Shown here in pieces: positions 9,550 through 17,628 of a stretch of DNA of 17,628 nucleotides. The translations under genes were made by a program, and so were the position numbers. Source of the DNA: Gymnopilus junonius (lineage: Eukaryota; Basidiomycota; Agaricomycetes; Agaricales; Galerinaceae); assembly GCA_015501075.1 (NCBI GenBank), contig JADNYJ010000632.1, positions 1 through 17,628 of the forward strand, written 5' to 3'. Below the pieces are notes generated by a model. It was not told the origin of the DNA and ran no database searches. It saw only the letters and a list, made by a program, of their open reading frames with translations. Numbering within the stretch: position 1 is the first letter of the stretch; each line of letters opens with the position of its first letter.

Positions 9550-10977
9550 TTAAAATTCATCGGTTTCCGGATCAACGATCACCGGTTTGGAAGCATGGTG
9601 TTGGATAGAAACATCAACTAAATCAAATCCCTCTGGACGGTCACCAATCTCCACATGAAAACCAAGCTGTCGAGCTTCCTGCATGAGATGAGCAGAATCT
9701 TTGTCAATGTACCATTGGGAAAATGGGAGACTTTCTGGGTTAAAAGCAGCACAGTGAATCTTCACAGTGTGCAGTGGCCGTGCAATAGAGTTCTGAGAAC
9801 CAATTTGGGTCTCCAGTATTCTGGCTATTTGTTCCCATTCAATGAGCGGACGGGAAGTCATAGAAAGTGAGGCAGATTCGAGTTCTGGTAAGAAAACGTT
9901 GTCGGGCGCCGAGCAATCTGTGATGGTGCTTTGCGTAAGACATTTGAAAAATTTGTTCACAAATGCATTTTGACGAGATATTGGAAAACATTCGAGCCTC
10001 CGTAGAGATGGAATATCTTCCAATAAAAGGATGAGCTCTTCATCATCCCTAGGGTATACCTTGGTCATGATTAATTCTCTTAAAGGGCATGCCGAGCGTT
10101 TCAGGAAGGTCGATACTTCTGGTGTTTGCGGAAGGAAGCCGTCAAAGGTTAAAGACCGTAAGGTTGGCAAATCAATTTTCTGCAGAAGGCTAGTTGCCGT
10201 CATAGATATCCCTGGTGGATAACAATGGAAACCTTCAAAGATGAGCTCCTGTATTCCGTTGTGGATAAGGACTGAAGTAGGAATGGGAAAATGTTGGTCG
10301 TCAACCTCGATAATGCAGGAAAATGTGCAACGCTCCAAATATGGTGCTAATGTGAGGAGCTGTAGGCATTCACTGAGTGAAATCTGGGATAAATGAATAC
10401 GAGTTACCCTGATCCAGTTCGCATCGATTGCATTGATCAACATGGCACCATGTAGGTCAATAATTTCTGGTGTCGCATCTGATATCCTGAGTGAACGTTG
10501 GCTTATGAGCGGTACATCCGCTACACGTAACCGCAAGGTGTGGAGGATAGGAGTGGCTCGAACCTGGTTTGCAATATGAAAGAAAGCGCTACTGTGGCAC
10601 CGGAGGTCGAGTACGTGCCAGCGATCTGAACATTGGATAATTGCGTCGAGCAGATCATGGACAGTGTCAAAAGCGTAAATGGCAGGTTCTATATCCAAGC
10701 AGATTGTTATTGGAAGCTCTCCAGAACGAGCGAGCCGCTTTTGAGCATAGTCACAACGACCGCGCAGATCATACGTATATGTAAGCTTCATCTTGACGAA
10801 ATTCCAGAGTTGTGGTGTGGTCAGCGTTATTTGTCGCCAAGCTCTGCAGACTGCGCCTAAAATCAATGGGAATTTCATAGCATACACGCCCATGTTTCGA
10901 AGGTTGTTATTAGCCGGCAGGGTAGGCAAGTAGAACTGGAATACATTGGCGACGATTTCTGGAGGTAGTCTGCGCAT
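9550..10977 (-). CDS. F-box/LRR protein, 475 aa, possibly lacking its original N-terminus
   Basis: Family members are substrate adaptors of SCF ubiquitin ligases; the F-box binds Skp1 and the C-terminal repeats choose the target. The start used is the ATG at 10977. The F-box follows at once: RRLPPEIVANVFQFYLPTLP near residues 2-21 and AVCRAWRQITLTTPQLWNF near 42-60. The rest has irregular leucine-rich spacing (LHTLRLRVADVPL, LPTLRSLTFDGFLP, CPLRELIMTKVY, IPSLRRLECFPI), ending in a non-repeat tail. The same frame stays open upstream to 11112 and encodes a clear coiled coil (ELERIEAQIVETQEALDRLR) of the type that normally precedes the F-box in this mushroom family. However, a TGA at 11113-11115 closes it with no ATG. 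A second family-like piece (DVDIRECVIIEPMMEI) lies upstream in another frame. The gene is therefore either truncated, frameshifted, or supplied by an unseen 5' exon. Confidence 0.85.
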   Translation of the reverse strand: MRRLPPEIVANVFQFYLPTLPANNNLRNMGVYAMKFPLILGAVCRAWRQITLTTPQLWNFVKMKLTYTYDLRGRCDYAQKRLARSGELPITICLDIEPAIYAFDTVHDLLDAIIQCSDRWHVLDLRCHSSAFFHIANQVRATPILHTLRLRVADVPLISQRSLRISDATPEIIDLHGAMLINAIDANWIRVTRIHLSQISLSECLQLLTLAPYLERCTFSCIIEVDDQHFPIPTSVLIHNGIQELIFEGFHCYPPGISMTATSLLQKIDLPTLRSLTFDGFLPQTPEVSTFLKRSACPLRELIMTKVYPRDDEELILLLEDIPSLRRLECFPISRQNAFVNKFFKCLTQSTITDCSAPDNVFLPELESASLSMTSRPLIEWEQIARILETQIGSQNSIARPLHTVKIHCAAFNPESLPFSQWYIDKDSAHLMQEARQLGFHVEIGDRPEGFDLVDVSIQHHASKPVIVDPETDEF

Positions 10978-11160
10978 AAGGGAATCATGACTGTGGTTTG
11001 CTTTCGTCTGGATTTCTAGATGTTTTGCGCGTAGTCTGTCCAGAGCCTCCTGTGTTTCTACAATCTGAGCTTCGATCCGTTCAAGCTCGATGCAAGATTG
11101 GCACGATTTCCATCATTGGTTCGATTATAACACATTCCCGAATGTCCACGTCCGTTCATT
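10978..11160 (-). pseudogene. Out-of-frame N-terminal coiled-coil remnant of the F-box gene
   Basis: Reading the minus strand from 11160 towards 10978, one frame gives TDVDIRECVIIEPMMEIV, which resembles the 'DIRE' segment near the start of mushroom F-box proteins. Near 11095-11112 the protein-like signal moves to the frame of the F-box gene and continues as CIELERIEAQIVETQEALD. A single-base indel there would join them, and another shift near 11145 would be needed for the segment before it. A short ATG-started frame (11159 downwards, MNGRGHSGMCYN) runs through the same bases in the third frame and stops within about 33 codons. Confidence 0.5.
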
Positions 11161-11827
11161 TCTGTACTACACTGCACAGAGTTTGGCGATTATCAAGATG
11201 CTGTCTGTCGTTCTGATGTTGGACTGAGGATCAGTAAGCATTACAGGGTATAAGCACATAAAGCACTGACAGGGGTCTTTTCGTTGGCAGTTGGGAATAC
11301 AAAGACGTTCAGTAGGACAATGTCATTGTCAAGTGCGTCGAAATTGAAATTCGGGTCACATGCAAATCACATGATCTAAAGTCGCGACGCGTCGTCATTA
11401 TGCCCCTATTCCAATTCGTGTCCCATTGCCTATTTACTTAGTTCAAGCACACTGCGCATTAAAAAGACCTCGACATGTCATTGTGCCCGTAGGCTAGCTG
11501 AGAGGCAAAATGTTTTCAGAGAGCTTAGACGTTCTGTAGCCTATATGGTATCACCATCCACTTTGTCTTTCGCTGTCGATAACAAGCTTGTTGGTACAGA
11601 CCTCAGTAAATAAATATATAACCATTATTCAACGGGTCATTTAAGTATCACAGGTATCTATGCAGTCTAAAAGAGATCAAGCGGAGCCATCTAACGATTA
11701 TGATTCTAGTAAGTTTCAACAAGAAGTTTGAGTTCCTCCTCATCCATCAACCCAATGTCAACTGATCCTTCAACACCTTATTAACACTCAAATACTTCTC
11801 CTTAAAACTCTTTCCCAAACACTCCCT
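11161..11827. other. Gene-free stretch between the F-box gene and the GS-like gene
   Basis: No convincing gene was found. On the minus strand 11270-11224 looks like a 47-bp intron (GTCAGT donor, CTTACTGAT branch-like box, CCTCAG acceptor). This suggests a spliced 5' leader or a lost first exon of the F-box gene. An ACGCGT box lies at 11387-11392 (palindrome GACGCGTC, 11386-11393), the core of MCB/MBF-type sites, of unproven relevance. The GS-like gene's 3' UTR must occupy the right-hand part. Confidence 0.4.
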
Positions 11828-13371
11828 CTACAGTTCGCTCTTTTCGAACTTTGCCCTCGCCTCCTCCCAACTCAAAGGTAATCTCTCACTAATACCTAAT
11901 ACTTTCCTCCCTTGGTCGCCCAACAACGCGGCGCTCTTTTCTCCTTTACAATTCTGAATCGTCAATTGCTTCTCTTCCAAGATACCTGCCAAACCTGCCC
12001 CCAGAACAGCAGCGATGGCTAGATATGGGTTCGCAGTTCCGTCCAGAGTCTTTAACTCAAAGTTCCTAGAGGAGGGGGAAGAAGCGTTGCACAGACGGAT
12101 AGGAGCTTCGCGGTTATCAGTTCCCCAGCAGACATAGGTTCCGCCTGACCAGACCCCATCCATCATGCGCTGGTAAGACGCAGTGGTGGGAAGCAGGAGG
12201 AGGGTGAAAGAGGCGAGATGAGTTAGGATGCCAGCAAGGAAGGAGGATTCGAGTGACGTTAGGTTGGCATGGTCGGGAGATGGGGAACTATTGGATGAGT
12301 GTAAGGAGATGTGGGCGTGTGCTGCACTGCCGCCTGGTAAAGTTGTATTTAGTTTGACAGAAGTGCTGGGAAGGTTGTATTTGAGTTACTTACAGTTGTC
12401 TAAGAAAACTCTAGGTGCAAGCGTCGCTCTCAATCCATGCTTACTCGCAATGTTAAAAATTGTCTCTCTGGTGTGTATCAAGGCATCGACAGCCTGTAGA
12501 GGTGGAAGAGGACCTGTCACGACCTCATACTGTCCCGGAGCTGCTTCGGCATGATACATCTGCAATTCTACATTGGAAGCCGTGAGGGCATCAGCAATTT
12601 CTTCTAAAACTTGTGATTCGGGCGTTCCGGAGGGGAGAGCGGGGGCATTGCACCACCCGTGTGGATTGACGGCTTGGATGGGCTGCGTGTTTTTGAGGAG
12701 AATGAACTCAGTTTCAAAGCCTATGAGGAAACCAACGTCTGATATCTGCTTTGTATTTCTTCAGAATTATGATAAAAAACGAATTAGACCGATAGAGGGC
12801 GTTCAGAAAGCAAAACGCACTCAACAACGCGTCGGAGGATGGTACGCGGACAGAGATCGACCTCAATGGAGCGATGCCCGAGACCTACGATCGGCTCTTT
12901 CTCTTCAAACCATCCCATCACGCTGGCATGTCCGGGTGCGTATGGGCATATTCTTAGCGTTGACATGTCAATCGCGTACAGATACTCTCCAGTCGCACTA
13001 TACTCCACGGAACAGGGCATCAGTGGCCCTGTATGACATCGAAGGATCACTACTTACTTGAACCCCTCAGCAATGTTGACAAAGACAAGTCCGAGAGAAG
13101 CTTTAGTCAACGATGTCCCAGGCCTCGACGTCTTGAGGAGTTTCTCAAAGTACACCAGAGGTACGATACGATATCGGATATTGTTGATGAGGTCCACCCA
13201 TTGAATTCGAACGTATCTGATGTCCTTCTGTACCAGATCTTTCACGGACAGTGTTGGCTCATCGGCTGGATATCCGGAAGACGCTTGCTTTCCTTTTCCC
13301 GAGCGAGGCTGAGGGAACTCGTATAGGACACCTTCGTGTATAAGATGCGAGTTCGATGATGGCGACGACAT
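11828..13371 (-). CDS. FluG-like glutamine-synthetase-fold protein, 451 aa, 4 exons
   Basis: GS-fold ligases couple ATP hydrolysis to gamma-glutamyl amide formation; FluG-like fungal members may act on substrates other than ammonia. Exons on the minus strand: 13371-13058, 12997-12817, 12748-12394, 12333-11828. Introns 1 and 3 are convincing (GTAAGT donors, 60 bp each). Intron 2 (12816-12749, 68 bp) uses a weak GTTTTG donor, and its edges are uncertain. Motifs in order: N-terminal beta-grasp part with VRIQWVDLINNIRYRIVPL; STLRICPYAPGHASVMGWFE; GFETEFILL near 175 with metal-ligand Glu residues; YHAEAAPGQYEV near 230-241; CGSAAHAHISLHSSN near 283; NREAPIRL near 357, an ATP/glutamate-binding Arg segment; FELKTLDGTANPYLAIAA near 375. 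The usual E-x-R before D..NPY is E-L-K here. Length fits a GSI-type catalytic protein without the amidohydrolase half of full FluG. It is divergent from the bestrophin-like gene and probably cytosolic. Confidence 0.88.
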
Positions 13372-13726
13372 TCAGATGTGGATGATATTGAAGAAGGTGG
13401 CTGCAAGCTGCACCTTAGCTGCCTCGCCGCAACGCATTCTCCGCTCGTTTCAAAAATGGAACTGTCACTCTTGGGAAGCATCCTCGTGTTCTATTACCTC
13501 CGAACTCAGGGCTCAGGAGACTTTGCTTCCCCGCCCACAACGTCACGGTTTCCAAAGAATTTGATCTTTGAAACGCGTGGAGATTTGTCATTTAAATTCT
13601 TTGATTGACTTTCACATCCACTCCACCACCTTCCACCACCTCCAGCTGCTGGTAGAACACACATACGCTCATTTGCAAAGTATACCTTATCAATCGATTA
13701 ACTTGGACTCGGATACCCCTTAAAAT
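13372..13726. promoter_or_regulatory. Shared divergent promoter region (GS-like and bestrophin-like genes)
   Basis: The 355 bp between two divergent start codons contain no gene. Visible features are a CT/CCA-rich tract (about 13610-13645), a CCCGCCCAC box and an ACGTCA half-CRE-like box near 13530-13550. No clear TATA box was found. Co-regulation is possible because of the shared space but is not shown by the sequence. Confidence 0.4.
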
Positions 13727-16424
13727 ATGGCCCTGAAGAACAAGCGTTCTTCAACAGGGCACCACCTCCTTTTACCTTCTTCGCGCTCCGGATCGATGAT
13801 TGACCTCGCTTCTCAGCCACCACCGGCGGCCTCTTTGTTAACTTGGACTTTCGGAAGGGGTTCTGTGGTATGTCGCGTCGCGTATTTTTCTGCGAGTTCT
13901 GATAATTCTGACGCGCTGACTCCTCGAATGAAAGATTTGGAGGATTTGGCCGGCTGTACTACTTCATACGCTGGTTGCGGTAGGTAAGTGCAAGCTGAAG
14001 TCATTGTCATGCTTTCCTTCCGTGTATTTAATTCCAGTTTTTGGCCAGCCGTTGTCACCATGTCGTTACAAGACATCCTTCACCTCGAAATCCCAAGTGT
14101 CATGCTGACCGTTCTGGGTTCGCCTGTTCCCCTATTATCTATTTCAAAATTTCTAATTTCATAAATAGGAGTCGTTATTGGTTTTGTCATTTCGTATCGC
14201 GCGGGAAGCGGGTGGGCCGACGTCTTTTTCATTTTCAAGAAAGCAATCGCTTAACACCCAGTCAGATACGACCGATACTGGATGGGCAGGTCCTATTGGA
14301 GTGATGTCATCAAAAACACGCGCACCTTAGGTCGCCTCATCTGGTTCCACGTTCCGCCACGTGTATCCCCAAAGACAGTAGACGAGACCCAGAGTGGCAT
14401 TTTGCAAAGGTCCGATGAAGAGATGGACAAGGTCATGGCTGAAAAGAGAATGGCGCTGGATCTTCTTGAGGGGTGCGTATTCATTCTGGTGAATTGCCTT
14501 CTTAAAGTCAACAGTATACTCATTTAGAGCCTAGATTTTCTGTTGCTCTTAAACATCATCTTCGAGGTAGGATTATTCTCTGCGTCATAGTTTATGTTTC
14601 ATGATCCCATCACTTTTTATTTAGGAGAATTAGGCATTTATTATCAAGACCTTTACCATCTTGTTCGCCCAATGCACGAAGTCAGTCTTGAAGCCACATA
14701 TCAGAATGCCGGGCTTTTAACATTCAACTTTTCTCTTCTCCAGCACGACCACACAGCAGATGACGACCTGCATAAACATCCTCCGCACGCTACATCATCG
14801 GCTTTACCTGATCCACGTAAATCACAAAGAATTACCAAAAAGACCATCACCTCTGAGGCACCTCAGCCTGCTTCACCCCTAGCCAACCTCAATCCCAAAT
14901 TTCCTCGAATTTGATTGACGTCGATCCTATCGTTCCACCCATAAACGCATATGGCACGTTCGATCCCACCAAGCTCAGTGCGGCTATGGCCCCACAATCT
15001 CACACATCATCCACCTCCCGCGCAACACAGCATTTACTAAGACACAGCGCCTCCCGGTCCTCTCAGTTGTCAAGCACGTCGAGTTTGGACCAACATGTAC
15101 CTCTCATGCCGTCCACACAACCTCCAGACGAGAATGGCGTGTTTGACAAAGTCTCCGGGCAACTCATTCCATTCGCCGGTCTGATCGCCTCGTTGAGAAG
15201 TTGGTTCGCGGCGCCTCCGTTAGAGGTGTTGCCTCCTGGCGTCAAGGTATGTTTTTTTTTGAATATGATGTTATCTCTTTTTATTCAATCTACTCCGTTG
15301 CAAATTCACTCAATAGGAAATTGAAGTTACAGCCCGTCATCGTCTTGGACGCAAAGCACAAGGTCCTTATCATCCCGGTATTTACCTCAAACATCGGCCC
15401 AAGGTTGCAGGTGGAGGGGAAAACCTTCCTTTGCAAATCCTGCGCTGTCTGAGCGAGTGGTTTACCGTCTTGGAGGATCGAGGGACTGTTCCTGGTATGC
15501 TGGCGGCTGTGATTTGCATCTTTTATCAGTACACTCAATTAGTGTTCTTCCGTCTTAGGCTCCAGTATGGGGCCGCTGATTGGGACAATCGCGGCCTTCG
15601 AAGATTCCCTATGTGGTTTGTGATGTCCACCTTTTTTCGTCTCGTTTTCCTTACTTGTTCATTTCAATAGGTCTCGAAAGAATTCTAACCACGCCGTTAC
15701 CTTTGTAAGTTTTTTTCCTTCTTCTCAAGTGTGATATGCTGCTGTTGACGTCATTTTTTAAGTGTATACGCGTCCACATCAGGTCAGATTTTTTCAGCGT
15801 TATTGTCAGTTGTTTCTAACACTTTGTGCATTGTTTCGCCAAATAATAGGCAGTAAGTTGCCTTTGCTTCGTACCTAACACCCTCTCTAAAATCCTATAT
15901 TCAATCTTTCAGCACCGTCTGGATATACCTCTTCTTTTTACCATTCCAATTAGTCACACAGTTCCAATATATACCATCCCAGGCGTGGCCATCGCCGCCT
16001 TTATATACCTCGGATTCTTAGCGGCTGGTGAAGAAATTGAACAGCCTTTTGGTTAGTCGTTGCTATCTTCCCTCGATATTCTGACAGTCTGATTGTTATC
16101 ACAAACAAAAAAAAATTAGGATACGACCATGTACGTCCTATTTTATTTCCCTTTAGTCATTACCCACACTTTATACTAATATTAATCCTAACGATCACGC
16201 AGAACGACCTCGACCTAGATCTTTTCTGCCACTCTATTATCCACAATGAACTAAAACAGCTTCGTACTACTCCTTGCCTCAATGCGTATTTCGGTCCTGA
16301 ATCCAAGCCACTGCAACAACCGGTTGAAGGCAGGCATCACCCTGTACGGACACTCACTGACATTGCGACTGAACAGTTGGAGCTCAGGGAGAATGAGGGA
16401 CAAGCAACAGGCTTGAGGGATTGA
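13727..16424 (+). CDS. Bestrophin/UPF0187-type anion channel, 17 exons, with two apparent 1-nt deletions
   Basis: Bestrophin-family membrane proteins form pentameric anion channels. Exons: 13727-13867, 13935-13983, 14049-14117, 14169-14211, 14266-14472, 14535-14566, 14625-14680, 14744-14816, 14867-15246, 15317-15494, 15559-15615, 15671-15704, 15763-15782, 15850-15852, 15913-16051, 16120-16130, 16203-16424. Motifs: LLTWTFGRGSVV; IWRIWPAVLLHTLVAV (first membrane segment); IPSVMLTVLGVVIGFVISYR, then AGSGYDRYWMGRSYWSDV; LIWFHVPPR; ELGIYYQDLYHLVRPMHEHD; a low-complexity Ser/Thr/Pro loop in exon 9; GTIAAFEDSLCGLERILTTP; HIRHTVWIYLFFLPFQLV; TIPGVAIAAFIYLGFLAAGE, then EIEQPFGYDHNDLDLDLF. The exon sum is 1714 nt. 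The frame needs one extra base in exon 13 (15763-15782) and one near 15966-15973, giving 1716 nt, about 571 aa. It could be a recent pseudogene or carry assembly indels. It diverges from the GS-like gene. Confidence 0.85.
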
Positions 16425-16740
16425 TGTAAGATAGGACTTGAGTTGCTATGGACGATGACGTTCGGGCGGTATGTACAGTACATTGTATGTGGAGGGAAAC
16501 TGTCATATATCAAAACCAAAAAGATGCTTAACAGTCCAGCAGCAATTTAAAGCACCTCATACATGCCTGCTCTCCATGCATTCACCAAACTGAAGCAAGA
16601 GACAGAAAGACAAGACTGCGAGTGACTGTGGCGTAACTCTGACGAATAAGGAGAAAAATGTCTAAACAGGGAAGGGTAATGACGCCAACCAACAGCCAGG
16701 CAACCCAATAAACCTAGCTTGACTTCAGGATAAGATATTT
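16425..16740. other. Convergent intergenic gap between bestrophin-like and MFS genes
   Basis: The 316 bp between the two facing stop codons should contain both 3' UTRs. No gene, RNA or distinctive repeat was seen. Confidence 0.5.
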
Positions 16741-17628
16741 TCATACCTTATCCGTAATGTTAGATGGAGGAAGGACCCTTGGTACAAATTTGGATTTCCT
16801 CCTTAGCACTGGTCCGTATCTGAGTGCTCCCAAACTTTAGCCAGAAGAATGTACACGCGAATGGAACCATCAATGGAGACTTACCTGATGAGCAAGAAAG
16901 GGATGGGTATCAAAACAACAGCGAAAAATCCGAGAATTGACGAAGCCCATTGAGGGCCTAGTTTATCGTACATGTTCCCCGCAAAGAGCTGGATGAAAAG
17001 AAATACTTCAGCTGATCGACATGAGGGAGAAGGAAACCCAGTACGAACAGGGAAAGCAGCTGCTGCCATACTGCGGCAAACCGTGCAGGCTGCAACAGCA
17101 GAGGCTGCGACTGATAAATATACGTCAACGATATAATTATACATGCTCAGCTAGGAGACATTCAACGTCAGTTAGCTCCTGGATGGCTAGTACTAGTAGG
17201 GTTTATAAATAGGAACGGCTTGACATACAAATATCCAACACATCGAAAAGCCAAGTGGAACTCCAGCCATAAGCGGCACCCACAGAGAGATAGAAGGAAA
17301 CGACGTCCATCTGTATGATGTAAAAACAAATGGTCAAATATTGGGAATGACTTGTCCGAGAAAGTATGTACGCACGCGAACCAGAAGAAAGATATTGCAA
17401 AGATCGGGGCTGCTATAAAGGCAATTTCAAGCCGAAATTCGGGCGGAACTGGGTCTGGGGCACATTTCTTCACTTCCTTCCCATATCGTGGATTAAATAT
17501 GACAGCGTACTAGAGGAAAAAAATTTATGAATTTAAATTTGTCCTCTGTCGAGATATCGAGAAAATATATTACAAGGATAATGGCAAAAATTCCTCCAAC
17601 TGCGAGAGGCAAGTAGGTCAAACCCGTA
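16741..17628 (-). CDS. MFS transporter, DHA1 drug/polyamine-type, C-terminal part
   Basis: This is a proton-coupled multi-pass membrane exporter of the major facilitator superfamily, cut by the right edge of the window. Minus-strand exons: 17628-17574, 17509-17376, 17310-17229, 17150-17049, 16988-16885, 16819-16741. The five introns are GT-AG, 60-78 bp, and all phases agree, giving 184 visible residues. Order seen: a membrane helix TGLTYLPLAVGGIFAIIL; a cytosolic loop YAVIFNPRYGKEVKK and PDPVPPEFRLEIAF, matching the PE.RL loop typical of DHA1/TPO-like proteins; helices AAPIFAISFFWFAWTSFPSI, LWVPLMAGVPLGFSMCWIF, YNYIVDVYLSVAASAVAACT; then AAAAFPLFAGNMYDKLGPQW and ASSILGFFAVVLIPIPFLLI, and a basic tail RYGPVLRRKSKF. 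About the N-terminal two thirds are missing. The substrate cannot be assigned. The 3' end converges on the bestrophin-like gene. Confidence 0.88.

Noticed and set aside
11110..11135. GGTTCGATT box resembling a tRNA T-loop
   Set aside because: No matching A box, acceptor stem or anticodon arm was found around it on either strand.
13242..13608. Several short open frames on both strands around the GS-like start and divergent promoter
   Set aside because: They overlap GS-like exon 1 or the promoter, share no motif, and no splice sites link them.
1..17628. A coordinated gene cluster or defence system
   Set aside because: The genes are unrelated housekeeping, channel and transporter types in mixed orientations with eukaryotic promoters. 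No backbone enzyme (PKS, NRPS, terpene synthase) or immune module is present.

Overview
The window looks like nuclear DNA from a mushroom-forming basidiomycete (Agaricomycetes, probably Agaricales; inferred, not proven). The evidence is very short GT-AG introns (mostly 46-68 bp), genes cut into up to 17 exons with very small exons, two members of the F-box/LRR family that is expanded in mushrooms, and a bestrophin-like UPF0187 protein of the fungal type. No bacterial-style operon, RNA gene or CRISPR array was found.

Layout. (1) 3-412, plus: the 3' end of an RNase III-fold protein, probably mitochondrial ribosomal protein mL44-like. (2) About 1100-2807, plus: an F-box/LRR pseudogene broken by several frame changes. 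(3) 3013-4043, plus: an unrecognised multi-exon gene with one or two in-frame stops. (4) 4084-5305: a repeat-rich gene-free block with a near-perfect 99-bp hairpin, a candidate 1-kb hAT-like non-autonomous DNA element with 14-bp inverted termini, and four palindromes spaced about 53 bp apart just upstream of the next gene. (5) 5338-7523, plus: a complete 15-exon aldehyde dehydrogenase of 475 aa. (6) 8016-9453, plus: a Pro/Ser-rich, probably disordered protein of 461 aa. (7) 9550-10977, minus: an F-box protein of 475 aa whose coiled-coil N-terminus continues upstream but is out of frame with any start. (8) 11828-13371, minus: a FluG-like glutamine-synthetase-fold enzyme of 451 aa. (9) 13727-16424, plus: a bestrophin/UPF0187 anion-channel-like gene of 17 exons, including predicted 3-nt and 11-nt microexons and two apparent 1-nt deletions. 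(10) 16741 to the window end, minus: the C-terminal part of an MFS (DHA1-type) transporter.

The genes do not form an evident pathway. They are ordinary single genes: an organelle ribosome part, an aldehyde-oxidising enzyme, a GS-like ligase, an ion channel and a transporter, mixed with F-box copies. The GS-like and bestrophin genes are divergent and share a 355-bp promoter region. Two pairs converge: 8016-9453 with 9550-10977, and bestrophin with MFS. The most unusual content is the repeat block that supplies most of the aldehyde dehydrogenase promoter, the microexon architecture, and the recurring single-base frame breaks. Those breaks could be real decay or assembly indels.

All exon models were spliced by eye from GT/AG sites, reading-frame continuity and remembered family motifs. 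No alignment or transcript was available.
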